This document shows, one piece after another, positions 1 through 7,631 of a stretch of 55,907 nt of DNA. The stretch is from an uncultured Lachnospiraceae bacterium (GTDB lineage: Bacteria; Bacillota; Clostridia; Lachnospirales; Lachnospiraceae): contig CANRZW010000024.1 of the NCBI GenBank assembly GCA_947644545.1, positions 1 to 55,907 of the forward strand, written 5' to 3'. The notes beneath the pieces were generated by a model, which was not told the origin of the DNA, searched no databases, and was given only the letters and a program-made list of their open reading frames with translations. Each line of letters starts with the position of its first letter. Position 1 is the stretch's first letter. The translations under genes and the position numbers were made by a program.

Positions 1-354
1 AATCCTTAACTTACCGGTTCCATAATCCGATAAATATTCATATTCTCCTGTCAGGCGATCCAATTCTGCCAGATCTGAACCGGCAATGTTGTCTTTTTGT
101 GTTTTCTGAACTTCACCAGTGCTACTGCCTGGTTCTGCAGTGCTGCCGCCTGATTCTGCAGTGCTGTTACCTGATTCTGCAGTACTGTCACCTGATTCTG
201 CAGTACTGTCACCTGACTCTGCAGTACTGTCACCTGACTCTGCAGTGCTGCCCAGTACATTCGTCTGCGTGTCGTCTGCGTCCTTTGCCTGCCCACACGA
301 TGAAAGTGTTAACAGAGTCACCCCCATTATCATTGCCATTACCGCTTTTTTCAT
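1..354 (-). CDS. Lipoprotein with STAESGD repeats (partial, runs off the left edge)
   Basis: This is an open reading frame of at least 118 codons with no stop before the window edge, so the C-terminus is missing. It begins with a lipoprotein signal: two lysines, a hydrophobic stretch and the lipobox LSSC at residues 17-20, so the protein should be acylated and anchored outside the membrane. Residues ~38-79 are about six copies of a seven-residue Ser/Thr/Glu/Gly repeat (STAESGD and variants), a flexible linker, encoded by 21-bp repeats. The C-terminal domain is unseen and the function unknown. An alternative GTG start at 405 is in frame, with AGGAGG nine bases upstream. I chose the ATG at 354 because it gives a canonical short n-region. 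The gene lies downstream of a LytTR two-component pair on the same strand and is a plausible target of it. Confidence 0.75.
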   Translation of the reverse strand, partial: MKKAVMAMIMGVTLLTLSSCGQAKDADDTQTNVLGSTAESGDSTAESGDSTAESGDSTAESGNSTAESGGSTAEPGSSTGEVQKTQKDNIAGSDLAELDRLTGEYEYLSDYGTGKLRI

Positions 355-479
355 TACTTCTTTTCCATTTAAATGCCAACCCTTAAGTAAAATACGTTGT
401 ACCACTTCTGCTATCCTCCTGTAATATGATTAACACCCTATTTATATCACAGTGAGAAGGCATATAAAATACTCCCTGT

Positions 480-511
480 ATAAACAACACAGATTTTGCA
501 TAAACGACACA
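480..511 (-). promoter_or_regulatory. Direct repeats resembling a LytTR target site
   Basis: Two near-identical 12-mers (ATAAACAACACA at 480-491, ATAAACGACACA at 500-511) repeat with a 20-bp period. They lie between the regulator stop codon and the lipoprotein start. Read on the minus strand they contain TTGTTTAT and TCGTTTAT. LytTR-family regulators typically bind paired direct repeats about two helical turns apart, so this is a candidate site for the adjacent regulator. The assignment is inference. Confidence 0.4.
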
Positions 512-515
512 AAAA

Positions 516-1220
516 TCAATTCTCAAACCACATTCTCCATTTAAAAAACTCCTTCTTAAACTCTTTACTGTGAATCCTTCCAATTACGATCTTTAATCCG
601 TTGCAAAGTGTAACTTCATGACTGTTAACCTTTTCAATATATTTCAAATTGACAATATATGACCGATGTATCTGAAAAAAACCAAACCGGGATAAGCTTC
701 GCGCGGCTTCAGATATCCGTCCTTCACATAAATGTTCACTGCCATCCAACATGAGATATCTTAGTTTTCTTCCATTTGTCTCAACAAGCAGAAGTTCATT
801 CAGGCTTATCTTTATGCGAATCCCCGCGGTATCATTACAAGATACAATTCGATCCTGAATTTTCGTTTTAAGGAAAAAATCAATTGCCTCATCTATTTCC
901 TCCAAATGCTTTTTATCGATATATCTGAAAGCATTCACTCTATAACCTAATCTGGCTAACTCTGTGTGTGATGTTAAAAAACAAACTTTACATTTGTTTC
1001 CAAGATTCATCAACTGTTCTGCTATTTCAAAACCATCTTCTCCCTCTGCAAGTTCAATATCCAAAAACAACAGATCTGCATCTGCATTTTTCATAAAATC
1101 TTTTCCACTCTTATAGGAACTTATTTGTGATGAAATACTCTTATCCCTACAATATTTTTCGATCATGGTCTGTATCTTATCTCTCCATACCGCTTCATCT
1201 TCTACAATGCCTATTTTCAT
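516..1220 (-). CDS. LytTR family response regulator (AgrA-like)
   Basis: This cytoplasmic regulator has an N-terminal receiver domain (residues 1-120; Asp8/Glu9 acidic pocket, phospho-acceptor Asp54 in LFLDIEL). A C-terminal LytTR DNA-binding domain (~135-232) has the typical FFQIHRSYIVNLKYIEKV stretch. The length of 234 residues is normal for the AgrA/VirR type. The gene overlaps the histidine kinase stop by four bases (ATGA), so the two are translationally coupled and form one system. No agrB or agrD gene is visible nearby, so a peptide-quorum role cannot be claimed. Likely targets are the downstream lipoprotein gene and its direct repeats at 480-511. Confidence 0.9.
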   Translation of the reverse strand: MKIGIVEDEAVWRDKIQTMIEKYCRDKSISSQISSYKSGKDFMKNADADLLFLDIELAEGEDGFEIAEQLMNLGNKCKVCFLTSHTELARLGYRVNAFRYIDKKHLEEIDEAIDFFLKTKIQDRIVSCNDTAGIRIKISLNELLLVETNGRKLRYLMLDGSEHLCEGRISEAARSLSRFGFFQIHRSYIVNLKYIEKVNSHEVTLCNGLKIVIGRIHSKEFKKEFFKWRMWFEN

Positions 1221-2524
1221 TCCCTTTTCTCCCCTGCTTTAGCAGTTGGTATAGCAATACTGACTTGAAACAACTCTTCTTTATTTTCCACTATAGATTC
1301 CATATAACATTCACCGTGATACTTTTCAACAACTGCAACAATATTTTTGAGACCAAAACCATGATTCTCCTTATCCTCTTTAGATGTCATAAAAAAGTCT
1401 GTTTTTGTATTAATTCTTTTGGCTGTACTGTTACGAACAACAATAAAAATTTCTTCCTTATGTTCTACAAGTTCAACACGTATTCTGGGAACATCTGCCT
1501 TTATCGCCGCTTCAAAAGCATTTTGCAATATATTTCCCATCAATGTGGTAAGATCAAACATCTCAAGAGGCATTTCTTCGGTCAGCTTTCCCCAAACAAC
1601 AAACTCTATATTTTCCTTTATCGCCAAATACGAATAATAGTTCACAATAATCTCGAGAAAACTATCTCCTGTATGAATCTTTAAATCAAACACATCCTGA
1701 ATATTCCAGATCGTATCTATGTACTCTTTGGCTTCTTCTGTCTTCTTTTCGTTTATTAACTCTCTGACAACACCAATATGATTAACCAAATCATGCTTAA
1801 AACGCCGTACTGCTGCCGACTGCTGTAACTGATAATCATACTGCTGCTTTTGCATATACATAAAAGATTGAAGCTCCCTGTTCTGCCTGTCTGACAATAT
1901 ATTCTTAATGGCCAGGCTAAGCGTAAGAAAAATGGAATAAAGCACCCCTGCTATGCTGATAAAAAATACTGCATAAGCATCTAAGCCATATCTTGCATGA
2001 TTTTCGTTAAAGAAATAAAAAACATAATTATAGAACATCTGGAAAATACCGCCCTGTATTAAAAGTGCAAACTTATACTTAAATTTTATGTCGCACAAAT
2101 ATACGTCATTTTTCTTAAAAAGCCGCAAATATAGCAGAAGATACACCAAAAATGAGAGCAGATAGGCAGGTTCCATCCACCATGTTATATCCGTGCCGCC
2201 AACTCCTCCGCCTATTAAAACAACCTGTATCAGCATGACACTGAACGTATCAATGATTCCCGTGAAATACATAAGGGCAGCGCTTAGCGTGAACAGATGG
2301 CACAATCTGTCTTCAAAAAATAAACATATGGAAAGTACGCTCCAAACTATGTAAATAATCGGAGAATTTGTATCAAAATATACGTTATAGACCCCGGCAG
2401 ACAACATAATCAGAACCGACGCACCAGGAAAAAACTTGTTCTTTTTTGGATTTAACCTGAATCCAAAATGAATTATAAAAAGATATATGAAATAATTTGA
2501 TATATTGTCTACAATATAAATCAT
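1217..2524 (-). CDS. AgrC-like sensor histidine kinase (GHKL ATPase)
   Basis: This is a membrane sensor kinase of about 435 residues. The N-terminal half is a run of about six hydrophobic segments, as in AgrC/ComD-type polytopic receptors. A short coiled linker leads to an H-box (RRFKHDLVNHIGVV), then a GHKL ATPase domain with an N-box (LMGNILQNAFEAA) and a G-box (HGFGLKN). An in-frame ATG exists at 2560, but the ATG at 2524 has GGAGAGG five to six bases upstream and places the first membrane helix directly at the N-terminus, so I prefer it. The stop overlaps the LytTR regulator start. The ligand is unknown. Confidence 0.88.
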   Translation of the reverse strand: MIYIVDNISNYFIYLFIIHFGFRLNPKKNKFFPGASVLIMLSAGVYNVYFDTNSPIIYIVWSVLSICLFFEDRLCHLFTLSAALMYFTGIIDTFSVMLIQVVLIGGGVGGTDITWWMEPAYLLSFLVYLLLYLRLFKKNDVYLCDIKFKYKFALLIQGGIFQMFYNYVFYFFNENHARYGLDAYAVFFISIAGVLYSIFLTLSLAIKNILSDRQNRELQSFMYMQKQQYDYQLQQSAAVRRFKHDLVNHIGVVRELINEKKTEEAKEYIDTIWNIQDVFDLKIHTGDSFLEIIVNYYSYLAIKENIEFVVWGKLTEEMPLEMFDLTTLMGNILQNAFEAAIKADVPRIRVELVEHKEEIFIVVRNSTAKRINTKTDFFMTSKEDKENHGFGLKNIVAVVEKYHGECYMESIVENKEELFQVSIAIPTAKAGEKRE

Positions 2525-2595
2525 GACAACCTCTCCGCCGTTTCCTGCGCATTCCAGCAATAGCCCATTCCCGCTAAGACCAGACCATCTACTGA

Positions 2596-2604
2596 ATTAT
2601 AGCA
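2596..2604 (-). promoter_or_regulatory. Extended -10 promoter candidate for the LytTR system
   Basis: On the minus strand TGC-TATAAT sits about 70 bases upstream of the kinase start, an extended -10 element. No good -35 hexamer is visible 17 bases further upstream, which fits an extended -10 promoter. Confidence 0.4.
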
Positions 2605-2672
2605 TAGAAATTTGTTCCGCTATAAAAGATAGATTACAAATTTTGCAGCGGCATCCTAAAGCACAATAAAGC

Positions 2673-2701
2673 GGGGTTCACCACCCACCGTGATGAACCC
2701 C
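2673..2701 (-). terminator. Hairpin terminator candidate downstream of the hydrolase gene
   Basis: A perfect 8-bp stem (GGGGTTCA/TGAACCCC) with a 13-base loop lies about 180 bases past the hydrolase stop. On the minus strand it is followed by only a short T-rich stretch (GCTTTATTG), so it is a weak intrinsic terminator. It separates the hydrolase from the LytTR operon. The rest of 2702-2880 shows no convincing gene. Confidence 0.45.
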
Positions 2702-2880
2702 ATTATATCACTTTCCATTCCCTTTTAGAATTCTACTTATTTCTGTTTTCAATTCCTCTGATATTACTTTGCATAACTCCCCTATCTGCAAATACACATA
2801 CAGCAAGCATTTTGAAAAACGCCTCAAAGGAAATCGAAGGTTCTTCCTGGTGCCATGAAACCGGATAGCCAAATGCCTGC

Positions 2881-4350
2881 TCAGCCAAGTCCTCTTCCGG
2901 CCGCCGCGGATACCACCCGCTCCACCAGCCAGTCTGCGTCCTCCCGCAGCACATACCCTTCCGCCACCGCTCTGTCGGTACTCTCCTGTGCCAGCCTGCG
3001 GTAATTGTCCAGACTGCCATAGAGCGCGGTCAGCTTCTCTTTGGAAAAGGGAACCACATTGCCGAACATCTCCTGAATCGTGCCATCCTCTCTTTTGCTG
3101 AACGATGCATATGTTCCCGTAACGCAGTCCACAGCCGGATGTCTTATACCGCCCACCGCATTGCCCAGCACATCCGTGAGATTCTCCACACAGTTTCCGA
3201 AAAATCCCCAGGAAGCCTGCTTTTTCCGTACGATCCTGGTCTCAATCTTCGGCGCATGGGGTGCCGGAATCCCATGAATGGCCCAGTTGTACAGATGATA
3301 GAAGGCCGCATGGAAGATCGGCTCATAAGGACAATCCATAGGCTCACCCTCGCAGCCTTCCCACACATTGGTAAAGCCCAGCCTCGTCAGATCCTCCCGC
3401 TGATATCCCTCATAATATTCGATCAGGTTATACGCCGTGTCATGGCTGGAAGCCGGGATCTGCCAGGTGCGGAATTTAAATTCCGGCTCGTCAAAATCGC
3501 CATACCAGTAGGCATATTTATTCTCACTCTCCGTATTAACCGCGATCACCGGCTCCTTGCCACCCAGGACGCTGCCTTGCGGAATACCGTTCTGTCCGAA
3601 GCGAAATGCGGAGCTGTATGCATTCATAGGTGCATCCGACGCACCGCAGCCGGCCAGAAGATACCCGTCAAAGAGCGGGCCATCCTTCTCAATCTCTGGC
3701 TGGTAAGCAAAGGAATGCAGAATCCTCGCTATGTAACCGCCGGACTGCGACCACCCGGTCAGGAACAGATGCGCCGGACCATATGCCGCCAGCGGATTCT
3801 TCCCGTCTTCCGTCCGCAGAAGCCTGGCCAGATCGATCAACATATCCCAGAACAGGCCGCTCTCATAATCCTCCAGAAAAAGCATCGGATTATCCTTAAT
3901 CGACGCAATCGGGGTTCTGCTCCTGTCCGGATTATCCCAGTTGATCGGGGCATACCGTTCCGGATCAAACCTCTTCAATGCATCCACCACCTGTCCCTTA
4001 CTGGTTATGCCGATATAGATATCTCCATTCCGCGTAAAAAACCGCCAGGTATCCACCCACATTCTGTCGATATCAATCATGGCCGTGGCATTTAAGACCT
4101 CAATCACAATATTGCCGCTGAACCGCTCCCTGTCCTCGGGACGCCGCACCAGCAGCCTGGTGGTATAGGGGGCATCCTTTATGGATACCCTTGGATTCTG
4201 AAAAGCATCCTCCTCGTAAACGTTAGCCGTGCCGCTCATGAAATACTCGTCTTCCACATACCCGATTTCCTTAAAGCAACACTTCTTAGCCGCTGACGCG
4301 AAAGGGTGTCTGCCTTCTGCAACCGGAATCCGTTTCATTTCTGAGATCAT
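2881..4350 (-). CDS. Abhydrolase_10-like alpha/beta-hydrolase domain protein
   Basis: This protein of about 489 residues matches the pattern of the alpha/beta-hydrolase domain family PF20091. It has an N-terminal MSGTANVYEE segment, a beta-rich start, and a nucleophile elbow GWSQSGG near the middle, with Ser as the probable nucleophile. A conserved SSHDTAY stretch could carry the catalytic His. There is no signal peptide, so it is probably cytoplasmic. The substrate is not known; its position next to a GH140-like gene suggests a role in removing esters from plant-derived sugars, which is inference. A longer form from the ATG at 4434 is in frame, but the ATG at 4350 has GGGAGGA seven bases upstream. 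The gene is divergent from the GH140-like gene. Confidence 0.75.
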   Translation of the reverse strand: MISEMKRIPVAEGRHPFASAAKKCCFKEIGYVEDEYFMSGTANVYEEDAFQNPRVSIKDAPYTTRLLVRRPEDRERFSGNIVIEVLNATAMIDIDRMWVDTWRFFTRNGDIYIGITSKGQVVDALKRFDPERYAPINWDNPDRSRTPIASIKDNPMLFLEDYESGLFWDMLIDLARLLRTEDGKNPLAAYGPAHLFLTGWSQSGGYIARILHSFAYQPEIEKDGPLFDGYLLAGCGASDAPMNAYSSAFRFGQNGIPQGSVLGGKEPVIAVNTESENKYAYWYGDFDEPEFKFRTWQIPASSHDTAYNLIEYYEGYQREDLTRLGFTNVWEGCEGEPMDCPYEPIFHAAFYHLYNWAIHGIPAPHAPKIETRIVRKKQASWGFFGNCVENLTDVLGNAVGGIRHPAVDCVTGTYASFSKREDGTIQEMFGNVVPFSKEKLTALYGSLDNYRRLAQESTDRAVAEGYVLREDADWLVERVVSAAAGRGLG

Positions 4351-4559
4351 AACATATCCTCCCTGCTCTTTATATTCTCTGGCCGGTAAAGAAGCCTGCA
4401 CCTGCCCGTAGTCGTAATCAAACTCTCCGTACATAACGCCTGCCGCTTTATGCCTGCCGCCTCCGTAACTATGATTGTATTATAGACTCCATATTTTTCT
4501 TTGTCAATTATATTAGGCTAATTTTATGTTGTATTTGGCTAATATAAAACTTAATGTTG

Positions 4560-4588
4560 TTGACATTTTGCTGTGAAGATTCTATAAT
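4560..4588 (+). promoter_or_regulatory. Perfect consensus sigma-A promoter for the GH140-like gene
   Basis: TTGACA (4560-4565), a 17-base spacer and TATAAT (4583-4588) match the vegetative consensus exactly. Transcription would start near 4595 and give a leader of about 310 bases before the ATG at 4904. The leader is AT-rich and contains several CTTAACAT repeats near 4685-4760. Such a strong promoter implies tight control, probably by the LacI regulator encoded downstream. Confidence 0.75.
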
Positions 4589-4826
4589 CATTCCATACAT
4601 TGTATTATGACACATTACTATAGCGCTGACTTAATCCTGTATCTTACGATATAAATTGACTACAAATTCAAACCGGTCGGATCGCTTAACATACTTAACA
4701 TATGACACTCATACGAATATTTCGGCGGCCTTAGAACAAACAAACTTAACATTACCTAACATTGCCAAGAGTCACAAAACATCACAAAACAAATCAAGTA
4801 ATCAAAAAATGAAAAAATATAAAAAA

Positions 4827-4890
4827 GCAGAAAAATGAAAAAGCAGAAAAATGAAAAAACAGAAAGATGAAAGAACAGAAAGATGATAAA
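4827..4890 (+). repeat. Four 16-bp tandem repeats before the ribosome-binding site
   Basis: Four copies of a 16-bp unit (GCAGAAAAATGAAAAA and variants) start at 4827, 4843, 4859 and 4875 and end directly at the GGAGG of the next gene. Each unit contains ATGA, an overlapping start and stop. The last two copies carry A-to-G changes. The array lies in the untranslated leader. Confidence 0.8.
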
Positions 4891-4903
4891 GGAGGAAGCA
4901 AAC

Positions 4904-6529
4904 ATGAACAATTCTCACAACGAACAACTCACAATTCCCACCTGGCGGCAGATCATTCTCCCCTACGAGACAGCCTGCAGCTATCCCAATCCTTTTCTGG
5001 ATGTCAGCATCAAGGCGCTCTTTACCGGGCCGGAAGGACAGGCAATCACCCGGGAGGCCTACTGGGATGGCGGTCGAAACTACAAATTTGCCTTCGCCCC
5101 TACGGTTCCGGGACCATGGCACTGGCGTATCGACGCACCGGAAGAAACCGGTTTAAACGGCGTCACAGGACAACTGCTCTGCACACCCTATACCGGTGAG
5201 CTTGCCATCTACCGCCACGGTTTCCTCAAGACCGACTCTGCCCATACCCATCTCACCTATCAGGACGGCACCCCCTTCTTCTGGCTGGGCGATACCCACT
5301 GGGCTTTTGCCTACGGCGAACGCTGGGAAGAATCTAATCATCCCCAGATGCAGAGCATGTTCCGAGGCATGGCAGACCGACGGGCCGCGCAGGGCTTTAC
5401 CGTCTATCAGACTAACCTGAGAGCCGATTTTTCCACAGATGGCACACCCTCCCCTTACTGGGTCGAAGGGCAGGAAGGTCTCCTCCCCAATGTGGCTTTC
5501 TACCAGAAGGAGCTGGACCGCCGCATGTACTATCTGGCCGACCACGGGTTTGTCAACGCGCTGGGCTTTGCATGGTTCATGTCGATTCTGGACAAGATCC
5601 CTCTCTGGAAGAACATGGCACGCTATATCATCGCCCGTTACGGCGCACTCCCCGTCGTGTGGACACTCGCCGGAGAGGTGGCCGGATACGCACCCGAACC
5701 CATGCGATCACATCTTATTGACGACTGGAGACAGGTTGCCCTTACCATAGAAGAATTAGACAGCTATCACACGCTCCAGACTGCTCATTATGATAACCAT
5801 CGGCCCTTCTCCGATTATTATTACGACGAAGACTGGTACGATTTTACCCTGAATCAGGCGGGACACGGAGATTTTCCCGTAAGTGCTGCGTACTTCCATG
5901 AATACCGCAAAACCCATCCCGATAAGCCCTTTGTGGAAGGCGAGAGCCTGTATGAGTTCTGTTCTACGCTGGAAGAAAACGGTTCCAGACTCTGCACGGC
6001 CGACATGGTACGCCGGGTGGCCTACACCGCTATCCAATCCGGCGCCTGCGGCTATACCTACGGCGCACAGGGCATCTGGGATTCTGTGTGGGAAAAGCCC
6101 GAAACCCCGGATCCTTTCAATACCTTCAACCGCTTCGGCATTCCCTGGTATGAGGCAATAGACGGCATCGGCGCCGTGCAGATGGGCTGCATGAGACGTT
6201 TTTACGAAGAAGAGCACTTTGAGACCTTAAGACCCATCCCCGCTTCCTCCCTGTCACCCTTCGGTATTTTCACGGAGACGGATATGTTCAGCCCACTTGC
6301 CACGGCAGATATTGACCGCCGGCACATTCTGATTTATTATAATGAACATACACGGGGCGGCTGTCGGATTGAGGTTCCTCATAACGAGGCTTTCCATGCC
6401 TCCTGGTTTGATCCCAGAACCGGTGAAAGAACCGCTCTGGAGGCGCTGCTTACACCGGCAGACGGCTGGCTCGACTGCCCGGGCAGGACAGGCGGCGGCG
6501 ACTGGCTGCTGGTATTACAGGTATCTTAG
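4904..6529 (+). CDS. GH140-like glycoside hydrolase (DUF5060-DUF4038, apiosidase-like)
   Basis: This 541-residue protein has the three-part layout of apiosidase-like enzymes. An N-terminal DUF5060 beta-sandwich (~5-85, with WDGG and WHWRI) comes first. A DUF4038 TIM barrel (~100-430) begins with FFWLGDTHWAF and later has WTLAGEVAGY and KPFVEGESLYE, which supply candidate acidic catalytic residues. A C-terminal sheet of the PF12904 type has WFDPRTGE and DWLLVL. There is no signal peptide, so it should act on imported oligosaccharides in the cytoplasm. The ATG at 4904 has GGAGG eight bases upstream; an earlier ATG at 4883 does not. The LacI gene follows 21 bases downstream in the same transcript. 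Activity on apiose-containing pectin fragments is only one possibility; related DUF4038 proteins differ in specificity. Confidence 0.8.
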   Translation: MNNSHNEQLTIPTWRQIILPYETACSYPNPFLDVSIKALFTGPEGQAITREAYWDGGRNYKFAFAPTVPGPWHWRIDAPEETGLNGVTGQLLCTPYTGELAIYRHGFLKTDSAHTHLTYQDGTPFFWLGDTHWAFAYGERWEESNHPQMQSMFRGMADRRAAQGFTVYQTNLRADFSTDGTPSPYWVEGQEGLLPNVAFYQKELDRRMYYLADHGFVNALGFAWFMSILDKIPLWKNMARYIIARYGALPVVWTLAGEVAGYAPEPMRSHLIDDWRQVALTIEELDSYHTLQTAHYDNHRPFSDYYYDEDWYDFTLNQAGHGDFPVSAAYFHEYRKTHPDKPFVEGESLYEFCSTLEENGSRLCTADMVRRVAYTAIQSGACGYTYGAQGIWDSVWEKPETPDPFNTFNRFGIPWYEAIDGIGAVQMGCMRRFYEEEHFETLRPIPASSLSPFGIFTETDMFSPLATADIDRRHILIYYNEHTRGGCRIEVPHNEAFHASWFDPRTGERTALEALLTPADGWLDCPGRTGGGDWLLVLQVS

Positions 6530-6550
6530 AACATATAGAGGAGATTTCAT

Positions 6551-7582
6551 ATGGCGGGAATATCCATGAGAGAACTGGCTGATCTGCTGGGCGTGAGCAC
6601 AGCTTCCGTATCTGTCGCATTGCGTGGCAAATCCGGCATTTCCGAGGAGACGAGACGGCGTATTCTGGAGGAAGCCCACAGGCAGGGTTATGATATGGGA
6701 CGGCTGAGCACACCGGATGTCAAAGGCCGCATTGAGATTATTGATTTCACCTACAGAGGGCATAGCGTGCCTCCGGAGGATTCTTTATACTACAGACAGT
6801 TCCTGGAAGCCGTTGCAAATGAGCTTACCGTGCGGGGGTATCAGCTCTGTGGGCCTTTTGCGCCTTCCGAGCCGGGCTTCCTCTCCCGCCCGCCGGTGGA
6901 CGGCGGCATCCTGATCGGCGCTGCCGCCACTGCCGAGCAGCTCAAACAGTATCAAACGCTGGGGATCCCCTTCGTTGTCACCGGTATCTCATCGGAAGTT
7001 TTTCCGGCCAATACCGTTGCTCACGATAATCATGCCGGTATCCGTTCGGCCCTTCTTTACCTTCATAAACTGGGCCATACCCGCATTGGGTATCTGCGTT
7101 CTCTGGGCATGGCGCCCGGGGAAGACAGACAACAGGCCTGGCAGTATGAGATGTGCAGACTGCAGTTGACTCCCGGAGAATTTCTGGATATCAGCCAGGC
7201 CGCAGACTGCCACGATCCGGAGTCCATGTTAAAGCATCTGCATGGCTGGCTGGACAACAGTCTGCCCAAAGCCACTGCCTTTCTTTGCGACAATGATTCC
7301 ATGGCTGCCGCATTCATGCGGGCCCTGCGGGATAAGGGGCTCATACCCGGACGCGATATTTCCGTGATCGGCTTCGACGATATGCCCTTTTCCGCCTTCC
7401 TGGAACCGCCTCTCACCACCGTGCGCACCTGCGAGCCGGAGCTTGGCATTGCAGCAGCCAGTCTTCTGCTGCGCTGTATTGAACAGCCGTGCCGTGCCCA
7501 CTGGCACATAGAAATAGGGACCGCTCTCGTCGAGCGGCTGAGCGTCTGCCGGGCCGCAGACACGCTTCCGCCCAATATCTGA
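6551..7582 (+). CDS. LacI family transcriptional regulator
   Basis: The 343-residue protein has an N-terminal LacI helix-turn-helix (residues ~5-50: MRELADLLGVSTASVSVALRGKSGISEETRRRI) and a periplasmic-binding-protein-like sensor domain with the usual LGHTRIGYLRS, FLCDNDSMAA and VIGFDDMPFS motifs. It starts 21 bases after the GH140-like gene with AGGAG upstream, so the two are co-transcribed. Local control of the GH140-like gene is the simplest reading. The effector is unknown and I cannot point to a convincing operator in the leader. Confidence 0.92.
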   Translation: MAGISMRELADLLGVSTASVSVALRGKSGISEETRRRILEEAHRQGYDMGRLSTPDVKGRIEIIDFTYRGHSVPPEDSLYYRQFLEAVANELTVRGYQLCGPFAPSEPGFLSRPPVDGGILIGAAATAEQLKQYQTLGIPFVVTGISSEVFPANTVAHDNHAGIRSALLYLHKLGHTRIGYLRSLGMAPGEDRQQAWQYEMCRLQLTPGEFLDISQAADCHDPESMLKHLHGWLDNSLPKATAFLCDNDSMAAAFMRALRDKGLIPGRDISVIGFDDMPFSAFLEPPLTTVRTCEPELGIAAASLLLRCIEQPCRAHWHIEIGTALVERLSVCRAADTLPPNI

Positions 7583-7595
7583 GAACAGTCCTCCT

Positions 7596-7631
7596 GTTTT
7601 TCGGATCGTTTTTCGGATCGTTTTCCGGATC
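7596..7631. repeat. Three 12-bp tandem repeats between convergent LacI genes
   Basis: Three exactly phased copies of GTTTTTCGGATC (third copy one mismatch) start at 7596, 7608 and 7620. They fill almost the whole gap between two convergent LacI genes, and the last copy covers the stop codon of the minus-strand gene. No hairpin terminator is apparent. Confidence 0.75.

Noticed and set aside
51..296. Minus-strand ORF with repeated LQSQVTV units resembling a coiled coil
   Set aside because: It is a second reading of the same 21-bp repeat. The alternate frame has a proper lipoprotein signal and continues through the window edge, so it is the coding frame.
516..2524. Agr peptide quorum-sensing locus
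   Set aside because: The kinase and regulator are AgrC/AgrA-like, but no AgrB protease or AgrD precursor is found on either side within the window.
2733..3020. 95-codon minus-strand ORF overlapping the hydrolase end
   Set aside because: Most of it lies in another frame of the hydrolase gene and its product is Trp/Arg-rich without family likeness.
3139..4095. 318-codon ORF antisense to the hydrolase
   Set aside because: A shadow of the GC-rich third codon positions on the other strand; no ribosome-binding site and an Ile/Arg/His-rich composition typical of antisense frames.
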